This document shows, one piece after another, positions 16,174-26,299 of a stretch of DNA of 64,000 nucleotides (the stretch's first letter is position 1; the number at the start of each line of letters is the position of its first letter). The notes under the pieces were generated by a model. That model did no database searches, was not told the origin of the DNA, and saw only the letters and a list, made by a program, of their open reading frames with translations. Source of the DNA: Edaphobacter modestus (GTDB lineage: Bacteria > Acidobacteriota > Terriglobia > Terriglobales > Acidobacteriaceae); NCBI RefSeq assembly GCF_004217555.1, contig NZ_SHKW01000001.1, forward strand, positions 5,022,001 to 5,086,000, in the 5' to 3' direction. The position numbers and the translations under genes were made by a program.

Positions 16174-17142
16174 TCAAGCGCGCGTGTCGACGCTCCATAG
16201 CTTCGCGGCCTCTTCGGCGATGAGCTCGGGCATCTCTTCGGGGAAGAAGAGGTTTGCTCCTGCGACGCGGCGGATGCCCTGGGAGTTGGGAAGGGTGCGA
16301 TCGAGCCACTCGGCCCACTGGACGCCGAAGAGAGGGTCCTTGAGGCCCCAGACCATTCGGGCGGGTCCTTTCCATTGCCGAAGATTCTCGCGGATCGCGA
16401 CGAGGTCGTTTACGGCGAGAGCCAGGGTGAACTGATCAAGCTGAGACCTTCGCACCTGAGACTGGGTGAGAGGGCGGAGATAGATCTCAATGGTTTCGTC
16501 GGTGAGCCGATCCGGATAGGTGAAGGCCAGGCCTCCGAGACCTTTGTCGGACCGGGCGAGATTCTTGTCGTTCAACTGGGGAACGAAGAAGCGGTCGACG
16601 AGGATACCCTTGCGTGCGAGATCGACGAGAGGAAGAAACCCTGCGGGCGGGCTGTTCTTATCGACGTCGCAGTTCGTGAGCAGAAGCGAGCGAACCCGGT
16701 GGGGGTATTTGGAGAGGAAGATCTGGGCAGTGAGTCCGCCGCTGTCGTTGGCGACGAGGTCGACGGTATCGATCCGTAGATGGTCGAGGAGGGCGGCGAG
16801 CATGGCAGCCTGGGTGTGCGGTGAGATGGTCTGGCCCTCGCGGGGCTCCGTGAGGCCGAGGCTCATAAGGTCGGGTGCGATGCAGCGGCGATGGGGGTGG
16901 AGGCGTTCGAGGGCGCCCCGCCACTGGTAGCTGTTGAGCGGATAGCCGTGAACGAACAAAGCAGCCGGGCCGTGGCCAGCTTCGACGTAGGCGACGCGGG
17001 CCATGGGGAGATCGACGAATCGGCGCGAGCGGCTGTACCAAGCGGCGTCGAAGGGGATGGACGATCTCGTTTGGAGATGAGGTACGGCGACGACTGCGGG
17101 AAGGGTGGCGGCGGAGGTTTTGAGGAAGTCTCGGCGGGTCAT
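16174..17142 (-). CDS. Tat-exported alpha/beta hydrolase, haloalkane dehalogenase/epoxide hydrolase-like
   Basis: 322 residues. A twin-arginine signal (TRRDFLK followed by an Ala-rich segment, residues 2-22) predicts export. The alpha/beta-hydrolase core has the oxyanion HGYP motif (near residue 65) and a nucleophile elbow ANDSGG (near residue 137). If aligned as G-x-Nu-x-G-G, the nucleophile is aspartate, as in haloalkane dehalogenases and epoxide hydrolases rather than esterases. A C-terminal acid and histidine are harder to place by eye. It follows the AraC regulator gene by 75 bases on the same strand, so it may be that regulator's target. The substrate is unknown. Confidence 0.78.
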   Translation of the reverse strand: MTRRDFLKTSAATLPAVVAVPHLQTRSSIPFDAAWYSRSRRFVDLPMARVAYVEAGHGPAALFVHGYPLNSYQWRGALERLHPHRRCIAPDLMSLGLTEPREGQTISPHTQAAMLAALLDHLRIDTVDLVANDSGGLTAQIFLSKYPHRVRSLLLTNCDVDKNSPPAGFLPLVDLARKGILVDRFFVPQLNDKNLARSDKGLGGLAFTYPDRLTDETIEIYLRPLTQSQVRRSQLDQFTLALAVNDLVAIRENLRQWKGPARMVWGLKDPLFGVQWAEWLDRTLPNSQGIRRVAGANLFFPEEMPELIAEEAAKLWSVDTRA

Positions 17143-17217
17143 GGAAGCGAGTATCGAGATTTACGCGAAGATTTACGCGCACATTCAGACGGCAGAGAGC
17201 ACAAACGGAGGGCGGGA

Positions 17218-18105
17218 TCAGTCGGCGGCGAATTTGCGTCGAATGACATTGGGCGCAAGGCCTGTGGCGCGTCGGATGTGGCGAGCGAGGTGACTCTGGT
17301 GAGCGAAGCCGGTGGCGGCAGCGATCTCGGCCATGGTGAGGCTGTCCTGCGTGAGAAGGGACCTGGCACGCTCGATGCGGCGCTGTATGACGAACTGATG
17401 CACCGGCAGCCCCATGGCCTGACGGAAGAGCGGCTTGAGGTGGGAGGTACTGAGGCCGGCAACGGCGGCGATCTGGTCGAGCGAGAGGTCTTCGGCGAGC
17501 TGATCTTCGATGAAGGAGAGGACCTGTTTGAGCCGGCGACCGGAGAGGGTAGCGGGGGGCATACGCGAAGGCTGGGAGATGGAGCTGTGCTGTGCGAGCA
17601 GGCGGGAGGTCATCGCGGCGACGAGACCCTCGGTGTAGAGAGGGCCGGAGGGATGGCCGTCGTCGATCTCGCGATGAATAGCATTGGCGATGAGCTCGAG
17701 CTCGGGATCGCGAACCTGGAAGCGGTTGCGAATCTCGAGCCGTGAGGAGTCGTGACCGGCCTGCTGGGCGACGGAGTGGATGAGGGTTTGAGGAAGGCTG
17801 AGAAGAAGGTTGCGATCGTTATGATCGTGGGCGACCCAGCGGCTGGGAGTCCATGCGGGGATGATGTCGATGTCGCCGTGGACGGCGGTGCCGCTGTATT
17901 GCTTGCCATCGCGGCGGCAGGAGAGCCGGGCTGCCGGACCGATGTGAAAGCAGAGGATGGTCTTTTCGATGCCGGGAAGATCGAGCGAGCCGATGGGATC
18001 GAGGCGATGCTGGAGGATGACGCCGTGAGCAGTCTCCGCCTGAGAGAAGACCTGTGGGGTCTCCGGCGATACGATGCTTCTCCGAGGCTGCGATTTTGCA
18101 GGCAC
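17218..18105 (-). CDS. AraC-family transcriptional regulator
   Basis: 295 residues. The N-terminal half (about 1-180) is a cupin-like sensing region (GDIDIIPAWTPSRW, HDHNDRNLLLSLP). The C-terminal 100 residues are two helix-turn-helix motifs of the AraC/XylS type (LSLDQIAAVAGLSTSHLKPLFRQAMG and LTMAEIAAATGFAHQSHLARHIRRATG, ending P-NVIRRKF). This arrangement binds asymmetric half-sites and activates or represses nearby genes. It sits upstream of the exported hydrolase and downstream of the sialidase-like gene on the same strand. The effector is unknown. Confidence 0.88.
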   Translation of the reverse strand: MPAKSQPRRSIVSPETPQVFSQAETAHGVILQHRLDPIGSLDLPGIEKTILCFHIGPAARLSCRRDGKQYSGTAVHGDIDIIPAWTPSRWVAHDHNDRNLLLSLPQTLIHSVAQQAGHDSSRLEIRNRFQVRDPELELIANAIHREIDDGHPSGPLYTEGLVAAMTSRLLAQHSSISQPSRMPPATLSGRRLKQVLSFIEDQLAEDLSLDQIAAVAGLSTSHLKPLFRQAMGLPVHQFVIQRRIERARSLLTQDSLTMAEIAAATGFAHQSHLARHIRRATGLAPNVIRRKFAAD

Positions 18106-18192
18106 GGAGATAGTCTCTCAGGGTTCTGCGGCGGTGGGGAAGGGCGCTCATCCCAGATGGCGCGCAACTTTGGATGAACTCTGCCGCGTAGT

Positions 18193-19272
18193 TTAGTGAA
18201 TGCTGGATAGTGGGATTCGCGCGAAGGAGATGCGCTTGCGGTTCCATGTGTAGGTCGCGTAGACGTTTGAATCCCGGCCCTGGATGATGGCGGGGTAGGA
18301 GTACTCCCCGGGCTCGTCTTCGAGGGTGTGGAACATGGTGAAGTGTTCGCCGTCCTTGCTTACGGCGAGGTTAAGCGGCGTGCGGCCTGAGATGGTGTTG
18401 TTGTAGATCAGGACGACGCGGCCATCGCGAAGACCGACGGCGTCGATTCCGGAGTTCGGGTTGGGCAGGTCGAGGGGATGGGCGTCGGTCCAGGTGATGC
18501 CGTCGTCGAAGGAGTCGGCGGCGCAGATGCGACCGATATCGCGGGTGGAGCGGGCGTAGAGGCGGAGGTGTTTTTTGCCGAGATGGACGACGGCGGGCTG
18601 GATGATTCCGGTTACATGCTCGGCGCCGGGCTTCAGAGGAGGTTCAGCTGGTGCCGGAGAGGGCTTGAGGCTGGCAGGCACGGTGATGGGGCCTGATCGG
18701 TGCCACGTCTTGCCGTCGTCGGTGCTGCGGTCGACCCAGACTGCCCAGGACGAGTAGCTCTCGACGGAGGTTCCGCTGACGATGGTTCCGTTGTCGAGGA
18801 CGAGGGGCTTGTCTTTGATGGGGCCGAGGAGGCCGGCGGGGAGATGTTCGGGTGAGGACCATGTCTGGCCCTGATCGCTGCTGACGAGACGGGCGCCGGT
18901 CCACTCGCGCACGTTGCGGCCGTACTTGTAGTAGAGCCACAGTTTGCCATCGTGAGTCTCAAAGAGGACGGGATTCCAGCAGGGAACGTTGGGTTCGCGT
19001 ACGAGCAGGAAGGGAGCGGACCAGCCGGAGGAGGTTCGACGGGAGCCCCAGATGGCCACGTCGGTGGCGCCTTCTTTTGCTCCGCCAAACCATGCGGCGA
19101 GGATGTCGCCGTTTTTCAACTGCACCAGAGTGGAGGCGTGCGCCGAGGGGAAGGGCGCGGTGGTGTAGACGAACTCTTTCGAGGCTGGCGATGTCTCGGC
19201 ATGGAGGCGAGGAAGTGAGAGGGCGAGCAGGAGAAGAGGTAGATGCCAAGAGATCGGTTTGGGCTTGTGCAT
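18193..19272 (-). CDS. Exo-alpha-sialidase-like secreted protein (BNR/Asp-box beta-propeller)
   Basis: 359 residues from the ATG at 19272, chosen because a signal peptide starts there (LPLLLLALSLPRLHAE); the upstream codons in the same frame give no signal. Asp-boxes S/T-x-D-x-G-x-T/x-W recur (SSDQGQTW, STDDGKTW, SFDDGITW, SKDGEHF), one per propeller blade. FGGAKEG and the arginine-bearing NRKRISFARIP end fit GH33-like sialidases. The protein may instead act on other glycans, since related acidobacterial proteins are only annotated by similarity. The AraC gene lies 87 bases downstream. Confidence 0.82.
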   Translation of the reverse strand: MHKPKPISWHLPLLLLALSLPRLHAETSPASKEFVYTTAPFPSAHASTLVQLKNGDILAAWFGGAKEGATDVAIWGSRRTSSGWSAPFLLVREPNVPCWNPVLFETHDGKLWLYYKYGRNVREWTGARLVSSDQGQTWSSPEHLPAGLLGPIKDKPLVLDNGTIVSGTSVESYSSWAVWVDRSTDDGKTWHRSGPITVPASLKPSPAPAEPPLKPGAEHVTGIIQPAVVHLGKKHLRLYARSTRDIGRICAADSFDDGITWTDAHPLDLPNPNSGIDAVGLRDGRVVLIYNNTISGRTPLNLAVSKDGEHFTMFHTLEDEPGEYSYPAIIQGRDSNVYATYTWNRKRISFARIPLSSIH

Positions 19273-19331
19273 TGGAGAGAGTTTACGTGACGGGGTTGGG
19301 CGGCATTGGTCGATGGTCGTCCTTCGGACGA

Positions 19332-19363
19332 TGTCCCACACATCAGAGTCGATGTGTGGGGCA
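19332..19363. repeat. REP-like palindromic repeat
   Basis: CCCACACATC-agagtc-GATGTGTGGG (10-bp arms, six-base loop, 19335-19360) followed by GCACC. It lies in the gap between holA and the sialidase gene. I recall similar hairpin repeats as frequent intergenic elements in Terriglobus-type genomes, but this is memory, not a search. It could also work as a terminator for holA, though no T tract follows. Confidence 0.5.
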
Positions 19364-19393
19364 CCCGGCTCTTAGTGGTGGATTGAGTGGCCC

Positions 19394-20656
19394 TCAGAGT
19401 TCCATTGCGAACTGGTGGGAGGGTTCGTAGGCCGAGGGTTTGGGCTCGGTGGCGAGGTCGAGGATGAGGCGCTCGAGAACGAGGAGCTTATTGGCGGGTG
19501 AGCTGCGTAGCTCGAGGTCTGCGCGGGCGACCAGGCGCAGGGCGCGGGTGAGCTCGCGACGGGATTTGTAGCGGCGGGCCTGACGAATGAGATCTTCTGC
19601 GGCGAAGGGCGGCATGCGAAAGCCCTGCCAGAGCGCCTGCCAGATGGCGCGCGAGTCGCGGACGTTCTTTTCGAGGATGATGAGCATCTGTCGGAAGGTT
19701 CGGGCGAGCATGTAGAGGTGGCCGATGGCGGCGTCCTCGCCGCCGTCGGAGGCGTTGAGCAGACCGTGGAGAAGTGCGAGAGCGCGGGGGCGGTCCTTGG
19801 CGCTGATGGCGTCGGTGAGCTCGTAGAGGGAACGTTGCTTGGCGGCGAGGACCATGGTCTCGACGTCGCCGAGGGTGACTCGGTTGCGGGCGAGTGGCTC
19901 TGCCGGGGATTGATGTGGCGCGCCGGGGAGACTACTGAGATTCTCCCCCTTCGACTCGCTTTGCTCGCTCAGGGTCAGAATGACGCCATTAGAGGCTGGC
20001 GCGGAGACGTAGAGGAGGAGCTTTTCGAACTCACTGGAGATGAGCATCATGTCGGCTCCCAGGGAGTCGACAAGCTCGCGGGCGGCGTCGGGGTCGAAGC
20101 GGACGCCGCGGGATTCGGCGGTGTCGGTGACCCAACGGATGGCGTCGTTCTCGTCGACGCGGGCAAGCTCGACGGTGCCGCACCAGTCGCCGAGGGTCTC
20201 GCGGATGCGCTCGAAGCGCTCCTTGTCCTGGTAGTCCATGCGGCGGAGGTCGGTGGGGATGCGGATGTGGTCGGCGACGAAGAGAAGCAGCGCCTGCGGG
20301 TTGGGGGAGCGGAAGTAGGCCTCGATGGCGGCGAACTCTTCTTTTTTGGAGCCGCGACCGTAAAGAGTCTTGAGATTGCGGAGGAAGAGGACCTGGAAGG
20401 GCGCCATCAGCGACGGTGTCTGAGCACGGTCGAGGGCTTCGAAGATGCTTGTCTCGGCCAGGTCGAGATCGTGGAGGGCGAAGTCGCGAGCGCCTTCAGG
20501 GACGAGGGTGGAGAGGACGGCTCGGCGGCATCGGTCGTAGAGGAAGATCTCGTCGCCGATGAGGACGTAGCCGGCGCGGATGGACGGCGAGGCGGGCGAA
20601 CTGATCTCCGCGATGAACCGGTCGGTGGAGGCGAAGCTTCGAAGGGCAGGGGCCAT
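19394..20656 (-). CDS. holA: DNA polymerase III delta subunit
   Basis: 420 residues, longer than the usual 330-350. It is the clamp-loader subunit that opens the beta clamp. The N-terminal AAA-like fold (GYVLIGDEIFLYDRCRRAVL, residues 28-47), ADHIRIPTDLRR and the C-terminal collar (AIGHLYMLARTFRQMLIIL, LRLVARADLELRSSP) match the family. Around residues 224-246, between the lid domain and the LGDVETMVLAAK helix, lies a non-conserved insert that coincides with a dispersed DNA repeat read in frame. The ATG overlaps the stop of lptE by one base (TGATG), so the genes are an operon, as in many bacteria. Confidence 0.9.
   Translation of the reverse strand: MAPALRSFASTDRFIAEISSPASPSIRAGYVLIGDEIFLYDRCRRAVLSTLVPEGARDFALHDLDLAETSIFEALDRAQTPSLMAPFQVLFLRNLKTLYGRGSKKEEFAAIEAYFRSPNPQALLLFVADHIRIPTDLRRMDYQDKERFERIRETLGDWCGTVELARVDENDAIRWVTDTAESRGVRFDPDAARELVDSLGADMMLISSEFEKLLLYVSAPASNGVILTLSEQSESKGENLSSLPGAPHQSPAEPLARNRVTLGDVETMVLAAKQRSLYELTDAISAKDRPRALALLHGLLNASDGGEDAAIGHLYMLARTFRQMLIILEKNVRDSRAIWQALWQGFRMPPFAAEDLIRQARRYKSRRELTRALRLVARADLELRSSPANKLLVLERLILDLATEPKPSAYEPSHQFAMEL
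19932..19986. repeat. Dispersed repeat inserted in frame within holA
   Basis: On the minus strand the segment begins GTCATTCTGACCCTGAGCGA and runs on through AGCGAGTCGAAGG to GAGAATCTCAG. It resembles the very common dispersed element with GTCATTCTGA...GAGCGAAGCGAAGAATC that I recall from many bacterial genomes. It is read through in holA as VILTLSEQSESKGENLSS, without breaking the frame. Identification as a repeat is from memory; a copy count in the full genome is needed. Confidence 0.55.
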
Positions 20657-21177
20657 CAGAATGACTCCAGCATATCGCTGACGACGGTCTGGGCGAAGTC
20701 CCGTGACATGCGCGAGATGGCGGGGGAACCTTCCTGGATAAAGGTGTTGACGTCCTGAGTGGACTGATACTGTTCGCGGAATGTGATGGCATCGTTGCGA
20801 TAAAGTACGGTACCGTCATGTGCTGTGAGGATGACCCGCGCGGTGACTGCGACTAGATAGCTGGAGGTCTGGCTGGAGGTGGAGTCGTAGGTGAGCGGGG
20901 TGATGATCTGGGTGAGGATGGTGCCGTGGAGAGTGGCATCGGCGTCGGGGGAGTCGGTGTTGAGGATGCGATAGCGGGAGCGGGTGTTGAGTTCGCGGAT
21001 GACGGCCTGGGTAAAGGCCATCTCCGTGTGATAGGCCTGCGAACGAGTAGAAAAGATGGGAACGGCGAGGGTGCGAACGTTGGATGGGATGTGAGTGGCC
21101 GACCCTGCAGTGTGATAGCCGCAACCGGTGAGAAGAATGCTGAACAGGAGGAGAGTAGGTGCAGTGCGGAGCTTCAT
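20656..21177 (-). CDS. lptE: LPS-assembly lipoprotein LptE
   Basis: 173 residues. The lipobox LLTGC puts the lipidated cysteine at residue 19, and GYHTAG follows as in most LptE proteins. The family plugs the LptD barrel in the outer membrane and helps insert LPS. SNVRTLAVPIF and the D-A-T-L-HGTI strand fit the LptE fold. The gene overlaps holA (TGATG). The N-terminal cysteine, length and neighbour together make the call strong. Confidence 0.9.
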   Translation of the reverse strand: MKLRTAPTLLLFSILLTGCGYHTAGSATHIPSNVRTLAVPIFSTRSQAYHTEMAFTQAVIRELNTRSRYRILNTDSPDADATLHGTILTQIITPLTYDSTSSQTSSYLVAVTARVILTAHDGTVLYRNDAITFREQYQSTQDVNTFIQEGSPAISRMSRDFAQTVVSDMLESF

Positions 21178-21288
21178 GCTGTTGGTTTCATTGTCGCATC
21201 TGAGCGAGGGCGAAAATGCTGAACGAGCACAGGAAATTCGGCATCGAACGGTTGGTACGCGGCACGTAAATCACCACAGAGGTTTCTT

Positions 21289-22167
21289 ATGTGCCATCAC
21301 GTAAAAAAACTGATGTACACCGTCAATATTGGCGAGCCGGACGTACGATTCGGAAACATGTTGCTGGAGCAGTTCGGCGGGGCAAATGGGGAGCTGGCAG
21401 CCGCAATGCAGTATACGATTCAGGGCTGGAACTGTATCGATGATCTCGGGCGGCGCGACCTGTTGCTGGATATCGGGACGGAGGAACTCAGTCATCTTGA
21501 GGTTGTCGGTGCGTTGATTCGAATGCACCTAGCGCCGTTGAAGACCAACCGGGAAGCTGCGGAGGCCGACCCGCTGATTACGATTGCAGGTGGAGGCGGT
21601 GTGGCTCTGTTTGACTCCATGGGAAATCCCTGGACCGCAACCTACCTGAAGATTACCGGTGAGATGGATGTGGATTTGCGCAGCAATATTGCTGCGGAGG
21701 CCAGGGCAAAGATCGTCTATGAACGTCTGATCGATCATACGGACGATCAGGGTTCGATCGATGCGCTGCAGTTTCTGATGACGCGGGAGATTACGCACAT
21801 GAAGGCTTTCCAGGCAGCTCTGGAGAGCATCGAGAAACCGCAGTTCTCGATCGGGTTGCTCAAGCCGACGCCGGGAATTGTGGACGAGTACTTCAATGGC
21901 TCGACCGGAGATGGGGACGAGGGCGATACGGACATGCGTGGGTCGTGGACGACCTCGCATGGTTTGCATGTCGTCGATCCGAAGATGGACGCACCGGGAG
22001 GAGGACTCTCGGTACAGACGATCAACGGCAAGATCAACGGCGAGGAACGCGGCAAGCAGGACGAGGCGCAAAAGGCGACGACGTCTCCGGGCAACGAGGC
22101 GATCGGAAAGAAGTCTTCGGGCAAGGTGAAAGGCAACGGAAAGGCCGCGGCGAAACGGGCCCTTTAG
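21289..22167 (+). CDS. Manganese catalase
   Basis: 292 residues. A non-haem dimanganese enzyme that dismutates hydrogen peroxide. Ligand-bearing helices are visible: EQFGGANGELAAAMQY (Glu near residue 36), TEELSHLE (Glu and His near 66-69), AEARAKIVYERL (Glu near 142) and MTREITHMKAF (Glu and His near 172-175). The last 90 residues are a low-complexity tail rich in Gly, Asp, Lys and Ala, ending KAAAKRAL, as is common in this family. It diverges from lptE, leaving 111 bases for both promoters, and ends in a strong hairpin shared with ftsH. Confidence 0.94.
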   Translation: MCHHVKKLMYTVNIGEPDVRFGNMLLEQFGGANGELAAAMQYTIQGWNCIDDLGRRDLLLDIGTEELSHLEVVGALIRMHLAPLKTNREAAEADPLITIAGGGGVALFDSMGNPWTATYLKITGEMDVDLRSNIAAEARAKIVYERLIDHTDDQGSIDALQFLMTREITHMKAFQAALESIEKPQFSIGLLKPTPGIVDEYFNGSTGDGDEGDTDMRGSWTTSHGLHVVDPKMDAPGGGLSVQTINGKINGEERGKQDEAQKATTSPGNEAIGKKSSGKVKGNGKAAAKRAL

Positions 22168-22203
22168 GGGATGCCTACTCCCGAGTGGGCGACCACTGAC
22201 GAC

Positions 22204-22242
22204 AAAAAGAAGAGGCAGCCTCGACGGCTGCCTCTTCTTTTT
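22204..22242. terminator. Bidirectional intrinsic terminator
   Basis: A perfect 17-bp inverted repeat with A-run and T-run at opposite ends (AAAAAGAAGAGGCAGCC at 22204-22220, GGCTGCCTCTTCTTTTT at 22226-22242) lies between the convergent Mn catalase and ftsH genes. It has a T tract in both directions and should end both transcripts. Confidence 0.93.
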
Positions 22243-22258
22243 GATGCTGGGTTATGAG

Positions 22259-24178
<1,920 letters not shown>

Positions 24179-24594
24179 AGCGTGTTCCTCATTTTCCTGT
24201 CTGCATCACCGTGATACTTGGACGGCTTGTCAGACCCGGCCCCCTAAGAGGGCCAAAAGCCTTATAGAGAGCCTACATCGTTAGACGATAGCGGCGAAGG
24301 AAGGTTCTGTGGGTGGCCGGCTTCCGTTGCCCGGCACCGCAGTAACGGTCCTACCCCGTCAGATGGTTAAGATTCTACTCTTAGGGATAAGGATTCAGGG
24401 TGGGAAAGGTGGTTTTTCGCTGCAACTATGGGGCTACCGATTTTGCCCCCGTTTACCCGAAGAGAGATTGGGGGACCACAAGACGTGGGGAGACGAAAAG
24501 TCAGTCCTGTTCGAATTTTGCTCGATCCTTATTCCAACTGCACAGCAAAGACGGGACGCCGACTCGAATCACGAGCCGTATGAAAGGAATGGAC
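24179..24594. other. Long upstream region of ftsH
   Basis: 416 bases with no recognised gene, between the tilS stop and the ftsH TTG. An inverted repeat ATCGT-tag-ACGAT (24277-24289) lies about 100 bases before ftsH, next to a TATAA-like stretch on the minus strand, and may belong to the ftsH promoter. Short ORFs here have no recognisable features. A long untranslated leader for ftsH is possible. Confidence 0.5.
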
Positions 24595-25704
24595 TTAGGA
24601 GTCTTGCTCTGCTTTGGATTCGCAGGAAAGGCGAAGCTCGCGGGCGGATCGTTGGGCGCGAAGTCCCTTGGCCAGATGCACGGACGATCCTGAGCGTGAG
24701 GCGACGGTGGGCAAGGTGGCGAACCCGGCCAGGGCCAGGAGGCGGGTGGTGTCGTCGAAGCTGAGCCGGAAGCCAAGCTGACGGGCGGCGGCTCGGAGGA
24801 CCCGACGGCGAAGGGCGGGGTCGAGGGAACGGAGGCGATCGAGCTCGATGCCGACCGAAGCGGTGCCGGGCGTAGTTGCGACGGCGCGTCCCCCTCCACG
24901 AACAGGTTTCCCGGGTAGGAGGAGCTGAGGGAGGAGTCGGGAGAGCTCGGCCTGCCAGCGGGACTCTTCCTCACGTGCCAGCTCGGCGAGATTGGCGAGG
25001 GTCTGGTCGATCGAGGGATTGAAGGTACGGAGCTGCGGGAGCAATTCATGCCGGACGCGGTTGCGGGTGAAGGCTGTGTCGGCGTTTGTGGAGTCGGTGC
25101 GCCAGGTTTGATTGCGCGATTGAAGGAAGGACTCGATCTGTGCGCGGGTGGTGGAGAGCAGAGGGCGAAGGACGCGGCCGGTGCGCGTGGGGGCCTGAGG
25201 TGCGGATACGGGGGTGTCGATAAGGAGGACGGGGTGAATGGCGGAGAGACCCTCGGTCCAGGCGCCGCGGAGGAGCTTCATGAGGACGGTCTCGGCCTGA
25301 TCGTCGAGGGTGTGGGCGGTGAGGACGGAGTCGGCGTGGCCGGAGGCAATGAGGGTGCGGAAGAAAGCGTAGCGGACTTCGCGGGCAGCTTCCTCGAGGG
25401 TTTCGCGGTTCTGGGTGGCTCGAGCGGGGACGTCGGCGTGATGGATATGCAAGGGGACGTCGAGCTGGATGCAGAGGTCCTGGACGAAGGCGAGGTCGGC
25501 GTCGGATTCGACGGCATCGCGGATGCCGTGGTGGACATGGACAGCGGAGAGACCGATGCCGAGCGAGTCTCGGGTGGCCGCGTTGGCCTCGTGGATGGCA
25601 AGAAGAAGCGCGACGGAGTCCGCACCGCCCGAGACGGCCACGCAGATACGGTCTCCGGGGCGGATGTGTTCGCGATTGAAGGGAAGAGTCGGTGCTTGCG
25701 GCAT
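24595..25704 (-). CDS. tilS: tRNA(Ile)-lysidine synthase
   Basis: 369 residues. It attaches lysine to C34 of the CAU-anticodon tRNA-Ile so that it reads AUA, in the cytoplasm. The PP-loop SGGADS is at residues 25-30. VHVHHGIRDAVESDADL, ADSVLTAHTLDDQAETVLMKLLRG and RTDSTNADTAFTRNRVRHELLP are diagnostic of TilS. The C-terminal substrate-binding domain is shorter than in E. coli. The gene precedes ftsH, a common arrangement. Confidence 0.95.
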   Translation of the reverse strand: MPQAPTLPFNREHIRPGDRICVAVSGGADSVALLLAIHEANAATRDSLGIGLSAVHVHHGIRDAVESDADLAFVQDLCIQLDVPLHIHHADVPARATQNRETLEEAAREVRYAFFRTLIASGHADSVLTAHTLDDQAETVLMKLLRGAWTEGLSAIHPVLLIDTPVSAPQAPTRTGRVLRPLLSTTRAQIESFLQSRNQTWRTDSTNADTAFTRNRVRHELLPQLRTFNPSIDQTLANLAELAREEESRWQAELSRLLPQLLLPGKPVRGGGRAVATTPGTASVGIELDRLRSLDPALRRRVLRAAARQLGFRLSFDDTTRLLALAGFATLPTVASRSGSSVHLAKGLRAQRSARELRLSCESKAEQDS

Positions 25705-25749
25705 CTGCCTAAGGGTAGATTTTATGCCACTTCCTCGAAGGGCTGTATC

Positions 25750-26220
25750 TCAGCGTGGGAGCCTCTTCAGGCTTTTCCTGTGAAGAGGTAATGGAGGGAG
25801 AGACTGAAGCGGAATCGTTGAGGAGAGCGAGGCATTCAGAATGGGGGCCGGCGGTATGTTCTCTTCAAAACATACCGAACAGCCGCCGCCGACCTGAAGG
25901 ATGACTCGAAGCTGTTCCTCGGATGAGGAGGCCACGTGAATGGATAGTTCATATGGCCTGAAACCGAGGCTGGAGACCTTTAGAACATAGTCGCCGGGTT
26001 TTGTGTGGATTGAGAATTGTCCCTGGTCTGAAGCCGTCGTAGCGACGCTTGTTTCCACCGCCGTCAATTTGATTTCGGCGTTGGGAATTACTGCTCCTGA
26101 TGTGTCCAATACGGTTCCGGAGATCGTCACCGATGGATCCGCAGTCGAATGGGTTTGGGCTTGGGCGGAAGGGATGCCTGCCATTAGCACCAGCAAGCCG
26201 CTCATGAGACATCTCCGCAT
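25750..26220 (-). CDS. Small secreted protein with carboxypeptidase-regulatory-like domain
   Basis: About 156 residues. A signal peptide (RRCLMSGLLVLMAGIPSAQAQ) is followed by one carboxypeptidase-regulatory-like beta-sandwich (VTISGTVLDTSGAVIPNAEIKL, GDYVLKVSSLGFRPYELSI, about residues 30-110). This is the same type of domain found at the front of the TonB receptors in this window. The tail has a CSVC pair and is rich in Pro, Leu and Ser. The start is uncertain: an ATG at 26205 has the best Shine-Dalgarno (GGAG), while 26220 and 26238 give better signal peptides. It lies between tilS and the MutS-like gene on the same strand. The function is unknown. Confidence 0.72.
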   Translation of the reverse strand: MRRCLMSGLLVLMAGIPSAQAQTHSTADPSVTISGTVLDTSGAVIPNAEIKLTAVETSVATTASDQGQFSIHTKPGDYVLKVSSLGFRPYELSIHVASSSEEQLRVILQVGGGCSVCFEENIPPAPILNASLSSTIPLQSLPPLPLHRKSLKRLPR

Positions 26221-26299
26221 TCTGCACCCGGTTCTCATCGAGAGTGAAATGAATATAGGTTTCCACTGAGGTAAAAGCAATGCTTTCTGACGTCTGATT

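Noticed and set aside
19718..20758. A 346-codon plus-strand ORF opposite holA
   Set aside because: An antisense shadow; holA and lptE are well supported on the minus strand.
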